A DNA stretch of 64,000 bases from an uncultured Collinsella sp. (GTDB taxonomy: Bacteria > Actinomycetota > Coriobacteriia > Coriobacteriales > Coriobacteriaceae): NCBI GenBank assembly GCA_900541125.1, contig UQIK01000011.1, positions 6,023 through 70,022 of the forward strand. Direction: 5' to 3'. Shown here in pieces: positions 32,491 through 41,805 of this stretch (position 1 is its first letter; each line of letters starts with the position of its first letter). The position numbers and the translations under genes are program-made. Below the pieces are notes generated by a model. The model searched no databases and was not told where the DNA came from. It saw only the letters and a list, made by a program, of their open reading frames with translations.

Positions 32491-32533
32491 GCGCCCGAAC
32501 AGAAACTGTTTTGCAGTGATGTTCGGGCGCTTT
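32491..32533 (+). terminator. Terminator after KdgT-family permease
   Basis: Stem GCGCCCGAACA (32491-32501) with TGTTCGGGCGC (32520-32530) and a short T stretch TTTGC. A second smaller hairpin ACCCCT/AGGGGT (32549-32554 with 32564-32569) lies in the leader of the GGDEF gene. Confidence 0.7.
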
Positions 32534-32632
32534 GCTATGATTCCCTTTACCCCTGCGGAGTAAAGGGGTGTTTATTGCCCTGATTCGAATTGGGCGATTC
32601 TGACCATTCGGATATTGAAGGGATGGCGTCTA

Positions 32633-33775
32633 GTGGTTAAGGCACTCAAGATTGAGATATTCCTGCTATGCATGATTGTTCTTATCGGGCTTGCCGCGCG
32701 AAGTCGTCGCTCCTTGTTCTCGAGCACCCTGCAGCTATTGTTTAGCATGCTTGGCTACACCTCTGCCGCGTACATATTATTCGATATGATCTGGACGTTT
32801 TCGGATGGTGCGGACGGCACGTTGGGTATTGCTGCCAACTGGATTTCCAACGCGGTTTCGTTTTCGCTCTTTGCCATCGCGTGTCTCATTTGGTTTATCT
32901 ATTCCGAGACGATGCAGGGCTCTCGCCTTGTGACCTCGCGCTATAGGGTGGTGCTTGCAACGTTGCCTACGGCTCTGGTGGTCGTGCTGGCGTTTACCAG
33001 TTACTGGACGCACGCCCTGTTCTATATCGATTCGCAGGGCGTGTATCGTCGCGGCTTTGCTTATATGATCCAGCCCATTGTCAGCTACTGTTACGTTATA
33101 CATGCGTCCCTGCATGCGTTTGTGCAATCTCGCAGGGTCGAGAGCCTACAGACGAAGGCTATCTATCGAACCTTGGCATTTTTCGCCATTCCGGCCCTGG
33201 TGGGCGGTACCTTTCAGGTCGTATACTCGGTGCCCGGCCTTTGTGTCGGCATAATGATTAGCATGTTGCTGCTCTACATCATCTGCCAGGAGCAGCTCAT
33301 CTCGACCGACCCGTTGACTGGCCTCAACAATCGCAACCGTTTTGAGACCTATATCCTGTCGCTCTTCTCAAATGTGGATCAGGCCGAAGATGTGTATCTG
33401 CTCATGATGGACGCCGACGGCTTTAAGCAGATTAACGATCGCTATGGACATGTGGAGGGCGACCATGCTCTTCAGGTTATATCCGCTGCGCTCAAAGAGG
33501 TCTGCTCGGCGTCTGGTGGCTTTATCGCACGCTACGGTGGCGATGAGTTCGTGGTGCTCCAAAAGGCAGTGGCGGAACAGGATATCATGCATCTGTGCGC
33601 GACAATCAACGACGAGCTCGCGCATGCCGAGGTGCCGTATGCATTGCGGATGTCCATCGGTTACGCGCGGGTCGGCGATAGTGTTGATACCTGGCAAGAC
33701 TTACTTCGCGCTGCCGATGCGGAGCTCTACCGCGTCAAGGCCGAGAAAAAGAAAGCCGGCGTACAAATACGCTAG
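32633..33775 (+). CDS. Membrane-bound diguanylate cyclase (GGDEF)
   Basis: 380 residues. The first 215 form about six to seven membrane segments (IEIFLLCMIVLIGLAA, LFSMLGYTSAAYILFDMIW, VSFSLFAIACLIWFIYSE, then others), resembling 7TM sensory domains. The GGDEF domain follows with DPLTGLNNRNRFETY, LLMMDADGFKQINDRYGH and RYGGDEF. The full active motif is present, and no RxxD inhibitory site is found five residues upstream, so product inhibition may be absent. GTG 32633 lies 10 nt after GAAGGG. The only c-di-GMP gene in the window; its target is unknown. Confidence 0.88.
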   Translation: MVKALKIEIFLLCMIVLIGLAARSRRSLFSSTLQLLFSMLGYTSAAYILFDMIWTFSDGADGTLGIAANWISNAVSFSLFAIACLIWFIYSETMQGSRLVTSRYRVVLATLPTALVVVLAFTSYWTHALFYIDSQGVYRRGFAYMIQPIVSYCYVIHASLHAFVQSRRVESLQTKAIYRTLAFFAIPALVGGTFQVVYSVPGLCVGIMISMLLLYIICQEQLISTDPLTGLNNRNRFETYILSLFSNVDQAEDVYLLMMDADGFKQINDRYGHVEGDHALQVISAALKEVCSASGGFIARYGGDEFVVLQKAVAEQDIMHLCATINDELAHAEVPYALRMSIGYARVGDSVDTWQDLLRAADAELYRVKAEKKKAGVQIR

Positions 33776-33780
33776 AAAAG

Positions 33781-33818
33781 GGGCATACGACCGCATTGAT
33801 GGTCGTGCGCCCTTTTTG
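33781..33818 (+). terminator. Terminator after GGDEF gene
   Basis: GGGCATACGACC (33781-33792) with GGTCGTGCGCCC (33801-33812) followed by five T. The following 145 bp to 33964 hold no gene I can support. Confidence 0.85.
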
Positions 33819-33964
33819 CGTTTGCGGGGGCCACCGGCCATAACGCCCAGGCGCGGTGCGGCAAGACGAGCGTCTGCCGCCGCGGCTCGGTACGAAATCA
33901 ACGAGAGCCAGTGCATTCCATTAAGCTAAAGTGTGTGAAGGCTCTCTCTAAAAAGGTGAGCTCG

Positions 33965-34900
33965 CTAGGCTTTTTTGGGTTTGTTGACGATGATTATGCC
34001 GCCGCAGACCAACAGCAGGGCAACAAGTACGGTAACGGGGCTCGTGCCAGCGCCCTCGCCGAGCAGCAGCGCGCTCAGCAGTACGCCAAAGACCGGGTTC
34101 ATAAACCCAAAGACCGAGACGCGGCTGACGGGGTTGACGGCAAGCAGGCGCGACCACAGCGAGTAGGCGACCGCGGAGATAAGCGCCATGTAGATGATGA
34201 GCGCGATGGCGGGGGCAATTTCGGTGGGGGACAACGTGCCGCCCATCAAAAACCCGATGGCGGTAAGGACCACGCCACCGACTAAAAACTGCCAGCCGGC
34301 GAGCAAGACGCCGTCGTGCTCGCGCGAGAAGATGCCAATCAGGCAGGTCGAAAGGGCACCCGCGACGGTGGAGGCTAGGATAAAGCCCTCGCCATCGAGC
34401 CTGAAGCCAAAGGTGCCATCCGCGCCCGAAAGGTTGACGAGAGCGACGCCGGCAAAGCCCAGCGCACAGCCAAGCACCTTGGCCGTATTGAGCTTCTCGG
34501 TGCGAAACGCCAGGGCGGCAAAGAGGATTGCGAGGAAGTTGGCGCTGGCCTCGATGATGGAGCTCGACATGGCGCTGGCGCGCGAGAGGCCCAGATAGAA
34601 AAAGAAGTACTGCCCGATAGTCTGGAAGAGCGACAAGACAAAGATGGGCTTGATGTCGCGAGCCTGCGGAATGAGGGGGCGGCGTTGGGCCGCACTCATC
34701 CCAACGATAACCAGGGCGCCGGCAAGCGTGAAGCGCAAGCCCGCAAAGAGCAGCTGCGAGGCGCTATCGTGCGCTGGGATACCAAAGAGTGCGTAACCGA
34801 TCTTGATACAGGGAAAGGCCGATCCCCAGAGTGCACAGCAGACGAGGCAGCCCAGGATGAGTCCGGGCAGGGTGGCGAGATACGGCTTGCGGCTTTCCAT
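33965..34900 (-). CDS. EamA/DMT-superfamily transporter
   Basis: 311-residue drug/metabolite transporter with two EamA repeats and about ten helices: LVCCALWGSAFPCIKIGYAL at the first, GLRFTLAGALVIVGM, FFFYLGLSRASAMSSSIIEA, then the second repeat with AGALSTCLIGIFS and LLAVNPVSRVSVFGFMNPVF. Likely exports a metabolite or amino acid. The ATG at 34900 follows AAGGACATC; an upstream alternative lacks a site. It lies just downstream of purL on the same strand, after a terminator, so it may be separately transcribed. Confidence 0.86.
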   Translation of the reverse strand: MESRKPYLATLPGLILGCLVCCALWGSAFPCIKIGYALFGIPAHDSASQLLFAGLRFTLAGALVIVGMSAAQRRPLIPQARDIKPIFVLSLFQTIGQYFFFYLGLSRASAMSSSIIEASANFLAILFAALAFRTEKLNTAKVLGCALGFAGVALVNLSGADGTFGFRLDGEGFILASTVAGALSTCLIGIFSREHDGVLLAGWQFLVGGVVLTAIGFLMGGTLSPTEIAPAIALIIYMALISAVAYSLWSRLLAVNPVSRVSVFGFMNPVFGVLLSALLLGEGAGTSPVTVLVALLLVCGGIIIVNKPKKA

Positions 34901-34925
34901 GATGTCCTTCCTACATGCGCGAAGC

Positions 34926-34962
34926 AAAAAAGAACCCGCCACCGGATGTGCCGGTGGCGGGT
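34926..34962 (-). terminator. Terminator after purL
   Basis: ACCCGCCACCGG-CACAT-CCGGTGGCGGGT followed by TCTTTTTTG on the minus strand; 12-bp perfect stem. Canonical terminator of purL, 38 nt past its stop. Confidence 0.9.
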
Positions 34963-34999
34963 GTTGTTACCCGAAGGGATTGTACCCGATGGGAAAGGT

Positions 35000-37900
35000 T
35001 TAAGCGAAGTAGGCCACGCCGCTCTCAAAGATCGGCATGAACTTATCGCCGGGGACATGCTCGGGCACGTTGCGGTACAGGTTGTCGCCGCGACGCTCGG
35101 CATGGCCCATCTTGCCCAGGACGCGGCCGTCGGGGCTCGTGATGCCCTCGATGGCGAGTGCGGAGCCGTTGGGGTTGACGGAAAGGTCCATGCTGGGCTT
35201 GCCGTTCTCGCCCACGTACTGCGTGGCGACCTGGCCGTTGGCGATCAGCTGGGCGAGCACTTCGTCATTGGCGACAAAGCGGCCCTCGCCGTGGCTGATG
35301 GCGACGGTGTAGGGGTCGTCCAGGCTGCACTGCGACAGCCACGGGGACAAGTTGGACGAGATGCGGGTGCGCACCAGACGGCTCTGGTGGCGACCGATGG
35401 TGTTGAACGTCAGCGTGGGCGCATCGGGCGTGGCGTCGACGATGTCGCCGTAGGGCACCAGGCCGAGCTTGATCAGGGCCTGGAAGCCGTTGCAGATGCC
35501 CAGCATCAGGCCATCGCGGGCCTTGAGCAGGTCGCGGACTGCCTCGGTGACCTCGGGAGCGCGGAAGAACGCCGTGATGAACTTGGCAGAGCCGTCGGGC
35601 TCGTCGCCGCCCGAGAAGCCGCCGGGGATCATGACGATCTGGCTTGCACGGATGCGGCGGGCAAGCTCGTGGGTGCTCTCGGCGACGGCCTCGGGCGTGA
35701 GGTTGTTGATCACGAAGGTGTCGGCCTCGGCACCGGCGGCACGGAAGGCGCGGGCGCTGTCGTACTCGCAGTTGTTGCCGGGGAACACGGGGATGATCAC
35801 GCGCGGGCGGGCGATCTTGGCGCCGCCGTACACGTGGATGTCCTTGGCGCGGAAGTCGATGGTCTCGACCTCGGGGGTCTCGCCGGCGCTGCGGTAGGCG
35901 AAGACGCCCTCGATGCCGCTCTCCCAGGCCTCCTGGAGCTCGGCGAGCTCGATGACCTCGGAGCCGGTGTCGATGACATAGCCCTCGACGGTGGTGCCCA
36001 GGGGCTCGACGACAACGCCGTCGGCGACCTCGGGCAGCTCGGCATCCTCGGCGAGCTCGACGATAAAGCTGCCGTAAAGCGGGGTGAAGAGGCTCTCCAC
36101 GTCTACATCCTCGGCAAGCTCGATACCGATCTGGTTACCGACGCACATCTTAAAGAGGCTCTCGGCGCCGCAGCCGTAGCCGGGCGTGGAGATGGCCAGG
36201 GCGTTGCCGGTAGCAGTGAGCGCCTCGACGGCGTCAAACGCGGCGAGCAGCTGCTGGGCGTCGGGACGGTAGTCCTCGCCATAGGTGGCGGGGGCGATGC
36301 GGACGACTCGGTGCGTGAGGCCCTTGAACTCGGGCGAGACGGCGCGGGCGGCCTTGCCCACGGCGACGGCGAAGCTGATCAGGGTCGGCGGAACGTTGAG
36401 CTCGCCGGTCTCGTCCTCAAACGAACCGCTCATGGAGTCCTTGCCGCCGATGGCGCCGGCACCCAGGTCGACCTGGGCCATGAGGGCACCCAGGACGGCA
36501 GCCATGGGCTTGCCCCAACGCTCGGCCTCGGTGCGCAGACGCTCGAAGTACTCCTGGAAGGAGAGATAGGCGCGCTTGTGCTCAAAGCCGGCAGCCACGA
36601 GCTTGGCGATGGACTCGACCACGGACAGGTAGGCGCCCGCAAACTGGTCGGCCTCCATCAGATAGGGGTTGAAGCCCCATGCCATGGCACTCGCCGTGGT
36701 GGTCTCGCCGTCCACGGGGAACTTGGCGACCATGGCCGAGCTGGGGGTGAGCTGCGTCTTGCCGCCAAAGGGCATGAGTACGGTCGCGGCGCCGATGGTG
36801 GAGTCGAAGCGCTCGGAAAGGCCCTTGTTGGAAGCGACGTTGAGGTCGGTGACGAGCGAGGTCATGCGCTCGGCGAGCGTGGTGCCGGCCCAGCTGGGCT
36901 GCCACACGCTACGGGCGCACACGTGGGCGACCTGGTGCTTGGGTGCGCCGTTGGAGTTGAGGAACTCGCGGGACAGGTCGACGATAGCGACGCCGTTCCA
37001 GGCCATGCGCATGCGCGGCTCAGCGGTAACCTCGGCGATAACGGTCGCCTCCAGGTTCTCCTCGGCGGCGTAGCCCATGAACTCCTCGACGTCACCGTCG
37101 GCGACGGCGCAGGCCATGCGCTCCTGGGACTCAGAGATAGCGAGCTCGGTGCCGTCCAGGCCGTCGTACTTCTTGGTCACGGTGTCCAGGTCGACATACA
37201 GGCCGTCGGCAAGCTCGCCCACGGCGACTGAGACGCCGCCGGCGCCAAAGTCGTTGCAGCGCTTGATCAGACGGCAGGCGTCGCCGCGGCGGAACAGGCG
37301 CTGCAGCTTGCGCTCGACCGGGGCGTTGCCCTTCTGGACCTCGGCACCCGAGGTCTCGATGGACTCGGTGTTCTGGGTCTTGGAGGAGCCGGTGGCGCCA
37401 CCGATGCCATCGCGGCCGGTGCGGCCGCCCAGCAGGATGATCTTGTCGGTGGGGGCGGGGCACTCGCGACGAACGTGGTTTGCCGGGGTAGCGCCCACGA
37501 CGGCGCCAACCTCCATGCGCTTGGCCACGTAACCGGGGTGATAGAGTTCGTTGACCTGACCGGTGGCAAGGCCGATCTGGTTGCCGTAGCTGGAGTAGCC
37601 GGCGGCGGCAGTGGTCACGAGCTTGCGCTGCGGCAGCTTACCCTCGAGCGTCTCGGAAACCGGGACGGTGGGGTCACCGGCGCCGGTGACACGCATGGCC
37701 TGGTACACGTAGCTGCGGCCCGAGAGCGGGTCGCGGATGGCGCCGCCCACGCAGGTGGCGGCACCGCCGAAGGGCTCGATCTCGGTCGGGTGGTTGTGGG
37801 TCTCGTTCTTAAACAGGAACAGCCAGTCCTGGTCCTCGCCGTCGACATCGACCTTCACCTTGACGGTGCAGGCGTTGATCTCCTCGGACTCGTCGACATC

Positions 37901-38746
37901 GGTCATGACGCCGGTCTTCTTAAGGTACTTGGCGCCGATGGTGCCCATGTCCATGAGGCAGACGGGCTTGGCGTCGCGGCCGAGTTCGTGGCGCATCTCC
38001 ATGTAGCGGTCGAAGGCTTGCTGCACCACGGCGTCGTCGATCGTCACGTCGTCCAGGACGGTGCCGAAGGTGGTGTGGCGGCAGTGGTCGGACCAGTAGG
38101 TGTCGATCACGCGGATCTCGGTGATGGTGGGGTCGCGGTCCTCATCGCGGAAGTACTGCTGGCAGAAGGCGATGTCTGCCTCGTCCATGGCAAGGCCGCG
38201 ATCGGCGATAAAGGCGGCAAGGCCGGCCTCGTCGAGCTCGCGGAAGCCGTCGAGCACCTCGACGGGCTGGGGCTCGGGGGTCTCCATGTACAGCGTCTCG
38301 GGCAGGTCGAGCGAGGCGATGCGAGCCTCGACGGGGTTCACCACGTAGTGCTTGATGGCATCGATGGCGGCCTCGTCCAGAGCGCCCGAGATCATATAGA
38401 CCTTGGCGGAGCGCACGGCGGGGCGCTCACCCTGGCTGATGAGCTGCACGCACTCGCTGGCGGAGTCGGCGCGCTGGTCAAACTGGCCAGGCAGGAACTC
38501 GACGGCAAAGACGGCGCCATCGCTTGCGGGGAGTTCGTCGTAGGTCACATCGACCTGGGGCTCGCTAAAGACGGTCGGCACGCAGGAGCGGAAAAGCTCC
38601 TCGTCGATGCCCTCGACGTCGTAGCGGTTGATGATCCTCAGGGCCTCGATGCCCTTGATGCCGAGAATTTCGGTCAGCTCGCCCTTGAGCTGCTGAGCCT
38701 CGACGTCGAACCCGGGTTTCTTCTCCACGTAGATACGAGAGACCAT
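35000..38746 (-). CDS. purL: Phosphoribosylformylglycinamidine synthase, single-chain type
   Basis: 1248-residue FGAM synthase, fourth step of purine synthesis, converting FGAR and glutamine to FGAM with ATP. It carries both the synthetase domains (DTYWSDHCRHTTF, NETHNHPTEIEPFGGAATC, GGRTGRDGIGGATGSSKTQ, CNDFGAGGVSVAVGELADG, GGKDSMSG) and a C-terminal class I glutaminase (FPGNNCEYDSARAFRAAGAE, nucleophile in GICNGFQALIKLG, and AISHGEG), so no separate PurQ or PurS is needed, and none is nearby. Start at ATG 38746, preceded by GGCAGGAA; further upstream codons are not conserved in character. Leader about 115 nt long if transcription begins near the divergent antiporter gene. Confidence 0.94.
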   Translation of the reverse strand: MVSRIYVEKKPGFDVEAQQLKGELTEILGIKGIEALRIINRYDVEGIDEELFRSCVPTVFSEPQVDVTYDELPASDGAVFAVEFLPGQFDQRADSASECVQLISQGERPAVRSAKVYMISGALDEAAIDAIKHYVVNPVEARIASLDLPETLYMETPEPQPVEVLDGFRELDEAGLAAFIADRGLAMDEADIAFCQQYFRDEDRDPTITEIRVIDTYWSDHCRHTTFGTVLDDVTIDDAVVQQAFDRYMEMRHELGRDAKPVCLMDMGTIGAKYLKKTGVMTDVDESEEINACTVKVKVDVDGEDQDWLFLFKNETHNHPTEIEPFGGAATCVGGAIRDPLSGRSYVYQAMRVTGAGDPTVPVSETLEGKLPQRKLVTTAAAGYSSYGNQIGLATGQVNELYHPGYVAKRMEVGAVVGATPANHVRRECPAPTDKIILLGGRTGRDGIGGATGSSKTQNTESIETSGAEVQKGNAPVERKLQRLFRRGDACRLIKRCNDFGAGGVSVAVGELADGLYVDLDTVTKKYDGLDGTELAISESQERMACAVADGDVEEFMGYAAEENLEATVIAEVTAEPRMRMAWNGVAIVDLSREFLNSNGAPKHQVAHVCARSVWQPSWAGTTLAERMTSLVTDLNVASNKGLSERFDSTIGAATVLMPFGGKTQLTPSSAMVAKFPVDGETTTASAMAWGFNPYLMEADQFAGAYLSVVESIAKLVAAGFEHKRAYLSFQEYFERLRTEAERWGKPMAAVLGALMAQVDLGAGAIGGKDSMSGSFEDETGELNVPPTLISFAVAVGKAARAVSPEFKGLTHRVVRIAPATYGEDYRPDAQQLLAAFDAVEALTATGNALAISTPGYGCGAESLFKMCVGNQIGIELAEDVDVESLFTPLYGSFIVELAEDAELPEVADGVVVEPLGTTVEGYVIDTGSEVIELAELQEAWESGIEGVFAYRSAGETPEVETIDFRAKDIHVYGGAKIARPRVIIPVFPGNNCEYDSARAFRAAGAEADTFVINNLTPEAVAESTHELARRIRASQIVMIPGGFSGGDEPDGSAKFITAFFRAPEVTEAVRDLLKARDGLMLGICNGFQALIKLGLVPYGDIVDATPDAPTLTFNTIGRHQSRLVRTRISSNLSPWLSQCSLDDPYTVAISHGEGRFVANDEVLAQLIANGQVATQYVGENGKPSMDLSVNPNGSALAIEGITSPDGRVLGKMGHAERRGDNLYRNVPEHVPGDKFMPIFESGVAYFA

Positions 38747-38930
38747 TGGTTCCTGCCTTCCTGATCGGTTGGGCGTACGGTACGGTATGCGGCAGCGGTC
38801 GGTTTGCGGGGTCTGCCCTGCGGTCGCCTTGAGCCACATGTTTGTAAACCTCACTATGATACGACAGCTCGCGGCGCGTTGAGGACGGCGAGGGTGCTAC
38901 AGTGAAGCGCAAACAAGAGAAAGGCATCAC

Positions 38931-40493
38931 ATGGCATTCGTTTCGCTCGCCATCATCGCACTCGTGGCCTTTGCGAGTCCTTTTATCGCCTCGGCGATTC
39001 CCGGAAAACCCGTTCCCGAGACGGTCTTTTTGCTCGTGCTCGGCGCGGTGCTGGGACCCCATATGCTCGGCGTCATCCATGTAGATGCTGAGGTCTCGCT
39101 TGTGTCCGAGCTGGGCCTGGCCTTTTTGTTCCTGCTTGCCGGCTTTGAGATCGACCCCAAGAGCATCACGGGCGTCGAGGGGCGCTACGGCTTGGCGACG
39201 TGGGTCGTCACGTTTGGTATCGCCTGGCTTGCCGTGCGCTTTACCCCGTGGTTCTCAGTCAGTCATTTCGACGGTATCGCCGTGACGCTTGCCCTCACTT
39301 CGACGGCGCTCGGTACGCTCGTGCCCATTATGCGTGAGCGCTCGCTCACCGGCACGCGCGTGGGCGACTCGATTCTCGCGTATGGCACTTGGGGCGAGCT
39401 CGGTCCCGTGCTCGCCATGTCGGTGCTGTTGTCTGCCCGCACTGGCATCCAAACGCTCGTTATCCTTGGCTTGTTTGCGGTGGTTTGCGTGTTGCTGGCC
39501 GTGGTCCCGAGCCGCTCCAAGCGCGTCGGCAGCCGCTTCTTTGCGTTTGTTGAGGAGCGCGCCGATACCACGTCGCAGACCTTCGTGCGCCTGACGGTGC
39601 TCATCCTGGTCACGCTCGTGGCATTCTCGGCTGTCTTTGATCTCGACATCGTGTTGGGTTCTTTTGCCGCCGGCTTTGTCCTGCGCTATATCATCCCCGA
39701 GGGCAACCATACGCTCGAGACCAAGCTCGACGGTCTGGCCTACGGTTTTTTGATTCCGGTGTTCTTTACCGTATCGGGCGCAAAGATCGATCTGACGGCC
39801 GTGGCGTCGCGCCCGGGTCTGCTCGTGGGCTTTATCGTGGCGTTGTTGATTATTCGTGCCGTGCCCATTCTTATTTCCATGAGCATTTGTCCTGCGACGC
39901 GCGATGTGTCGGCGTATGGTCGCATTACCGTGGCCCTGTACTGCACCACGGCGCTGCCGATCATCGTTGCCGTGACGAGCGTTGCCGTCAACGCGGGCGC
40001 GCTGTCGCAAGACGTCGCATCGGTTATGGTCGCTGCCGGCGCCATCACGGTGTTCTTGATGCCGCTGCTCGCGCAGCTCTTCTACCGCGTGGTCGATGCA
40101 GCGCCGGTCACCGCCGTGGCAGAGGTTGCCGAGCATCCATCCGATGCGCTCGACATCCTGCGCGCCCACCACGACCTAGCGAGCTTGCTCGCGCGCGAGC
40201 ATGAGCTGCTGACTTCGCATGGCCATGGTCGCGTATTCGAGGGCCTGCCTACGCTCGATACGATTGCCGAGCGTCTTTCCGCCGAGGCGGCGAGCGGCCA
40301 CATCGATGCCCGCATCGTGGACGCTGCGCACCTGCTTGCCGATAAGACCTATGGAGACGAGGTCGACCCGTCCGAGCTGACTCCGCGCGAGCGTCGCCGC
40401 CTGGAGCGCGCCAAGCTCGCCGTGCGCGAATACCGCCGCCGCATGTTGGAGCTCTATGCGCGCGATGAAGCCCAGGACGACGACGGCAAGTAG
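38931..40493 (+). CDS. CPA2-family cation:proton antiporter
   Basis: 520 residues. Residues 1-390 form about 12 helices of the Kef/NapA type (LVLGAVLGPHMLGVIHVD, SELGLAFLFLLAGFEIDP, GRLT-free TSTALGTLVPIMRE, DLDIVLGSFAAGFVLRY, GFLIPVFFTVSGAKIDL). A hydrophilic C-terminal tail of about 120 residues (from AEHPSDALDILRAHHDLA) is helical and highly charged and has no Rossmann TrkA-N domain, so regulation differs from Kef channels. Exchanges Na+ or K+ for protons. Divergent from purL, with a 184-nt gap. ATG after AGAGAAAGG. Confidence 0.88.
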   Translation: MAFVSLAIIALVAFASPFIASAIPGKPVPETVFLLVLGAVLGPHMLGVIHVDAEVSLVSELGLAFLFLLAGFEIDPKSITGVEGRYGLATWVVTFGIAWLAVRFTPWFSVSHFDGIAVTLALTSTALGTLVPIMRERSLTGTRVGDSILAYGTWGELGPVLAMSVLLSARTGIQTLVILGLFAVVCVLLAVVPSRSKRVGSRFFAFVEERADTTSQTFVRLTVLILVTLVAFSAVFDLDIVLGSFAAGFVLRYIIPEGNHTLETKLDGLAYGFLIPVFFTVSGAKIDLTAVASRPGLLVGFIVALLIIRAVPILISMSICPATRDVSAYGRITVALYCTTALPIIVAVTSVAVNAGALSQDVASVMVAAGAITVFLMPLLAQLFYRVVDAAPVTAVAEVAEHPSDALDILRAHHDLASLLAREHELLTSHGHGRVFEGLPTLDTIAERLSAEAASGHIDARIVDAAHLLADKTYGDEVDPSELTPRERRRLERAKLAVREYRRRMLELYARDEAQDDDGK

Positions 40494-40507
40494 TCGATAC
40501 TCTCTCG

Positions 40508-40740
40508 GGGAAGCCGCGTCCCGCTTTGAAGGCTCGGAATGGGATGTGGTTTCCGAAACAGGGGCCGTTGGGAAGCTGTGTCCCGGAATGGGCGCCCGGA
40601 GTGGGATACCGTTTCCGCAGGAGGCCCATTGCGGAAACGGTATCCCAGAATCGACGTTCAAAACGGGGTGCAGTTTCCGCAAGGAGGTCCTGGGGAAACC
40701 GTGCCCCGTTCTGAGCTGAAATGCCGGGACGCAGCTTCCC
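40508..40740. repeat. Tandem palindromic array, three hairpin units with 62-bp period
   Basis: Three units each about 44 bp (40541-40584, 40603-40646, 40665-40707) start exactly 62 bp apart. Each is a palindrome of the form GGGNNNNNGTTTCC...GGAAAC/GGGAANNNGTNCCC; the middle one is an 18-bp perfect inverted repeat (40602-40619 with 40630-40647). Half-units GGGGAAGCCGCGTCCC (40507-40522) and GGGACGCAGCTTCCC (40726-40740) flank the array at the expected offsets. The units differ in sequence but keep pairing, so base changes are compensated. It occupies the space between the antiporter and the SDR gene. Confidence 0.8.
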
Positions 40741-40755
40741 TTACAAACAGAACAA

Positions 40756-40794
40756 GGCGCGCTGCCTGCGGTTGATGCAGACAGCGCGCCTTTT
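40756..40794 (+). terminator. Terminator after antiporter gene
   Basis: GGCGCGCTG...CTGC (from 40756) pairs with GCAG...CAGCGCGCC (to 40790) followed by TTTT. The stem is long and GC-rich and lies between the convergent antiporter and SDR genes. Confidence 0.8.
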
Positions 40795-40836
40795 GCGTTG
40801 GGCCTCGTTGAGGTTCGAAGTCGTGGCTTGCGACCT

Positions 40837-41586
40837 TTAGGAGCGGGCGGCTCCGTCGACGGGGAGCACGGCGCCCGTGACATAGGAGGCCATGTCGCTC
40901 GCTAGGAAAACGAATGCGTTGGCGACATCCTCGGGCTCGCCCATGCGACCCAGCGGAATAGTGGCGATGATGGGCTTAATAACCTCTTCGGGCAGGTTGG
41001 CGACCATGTCGGTCTTAGTCACGCCGGGGGCAACGGCGTTGACGCGGATGCCCATGGGGGCGAGCTCGCGCGAGAGCGACTGGACCATGCCGTTGACGGC
41101 AAACTTGGACGTGGGGTAACCGACGCCGGAGGGCTGGCCGTACTTGGCGACCATCGAGCTCGTGGTAGTGATGGTGCCGCCGTGGCCGGCCTCGGTCATA
41201 ATCTTGGCGGCCGCCTGGTGACCGTTAAAGACAGCGACGACGTTGAGGTCCATGACCTTTGCAAACTCCTCGGCCGTGTAATCCAAAAGGGGCGAGCGCT
41301 GGGAGATGCCGGCGTTGTTGACGACCGTATCGAGACCGCCCATGTCGGCTGCGGCCTGCGTAAAGGCCTCGGTCACGGCCTCGAGTGAGGTGAGGTCGCA
41401 GGAGCGGCCCCAGACCTTGGCGTCGGGATAGGCGGCCGCCAGCTTCTCAACGGCCGCGTCGGCAGTCTCCTGGCGCGAGCCAAAGACGGTGACGGCAGCG
41501 CCTTCCTCGATAAAACGGCAGGCGATCGCATAGCCGATACCGCGCGTGCCTCCGGTGATGATTGCTTTCTTGCCCTCGAGCAACAT
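40837..41586 (-). CDS. Short-chain dehydrogenase/reductase (FabG-like)
   Basis: 249-residue classical SDR. NAD(P)-binding TGGTRGIGYA, NNAG motif VVNNAGIS, catalytic serine in TTSSMVAKYG, and YPTSK active site; ending VTGAVLPVDG. The overall pattern is close to 3-oxoacyl-ACP reductase FabG and to many sugar or steroid SDRs; no operon partner narrows it down. ATG 41586 with GAGGAAGC before it; the upstream open frame is not supported. The sequence is unlike the known Collinsella 7-beta-hydroxysteroid dehydrogenase as far as I remember its start and active-site region. Confidence 0.85.
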   Translation of the reverse strand: MLLEGKKAIITGGTRGIGYAIACRFIEEGAAVTVFGSRQETADAAVEKLAAAYPDAKVWGRSCDLTSLEAVTEAFTQAAADMGGLDTVVNNAGISQRSPLLDYTAEEFAKVMDLNVVAVFNGHQAAAKIMTEAGHGGTITTTSSMVAKYGQPSGVGYPTSKFAVNGMVQSLSRELAPMGIRVNAVAPGVTKTDMVANLPEEVIKPIIATIPLGRMGEPEDVANAFVFLASDMASYVTGAVLPVDGAARS

Positions 41587-41739
41587 GGTGCTTCCTCTCA
41601 TCGCGGGCGGACATACACGGCACAGCATAGCGGCGGCAAAATACAGCTGCCGTCGCATATCGGCAAACGGTATCCACGGTTGTTGACGAACGGTCAAGTT
41701 GTTCAAACGTTAGTCGACCAGTTCGCTCAAAGGATGTAG

Positions 41740-41779
41740 CAAAAGGGGCTCCCATCCAATCGGATAGGAGCCCCTTTTG
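41740..41779 (-). terminator. Terminator after homoserine dehydrogenase
   Basis: CAAAAGGGGCTCC (41740-41752) and GGAGCCCCTTTTG (41767-41779) form a 13-bp perfect stem with T-tracts on either strand. It ends hom on the minus strand. Confidence 0.88.
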
Positions 41780-41805
41780 CGTTATTTGATTTGCCGAGAA
41801 TCGGG

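Noticed and set aside
34685..37231. Long open frame (848 codons) opposite purL, and another at 37475-38764
   Set aside because: Opposite strand of a clear PurL in GC-rich DNA; composition is typical of antisense shadow and there is no ribosome-binding site.
40541..40707. CRISPR array
   Set aside because: Repeats are palindromic and diverged, spacers are only 18-19 nt, and no cas genes are near.
40837..41586. 7-beta-hydroxysteroid dehydrogenase
   Set aside because: SDR motifs are FabG-like (TGGTRGIG, YPTSK), and the sequence lacks features I recall from the Collinsella bile-acid enzyme.
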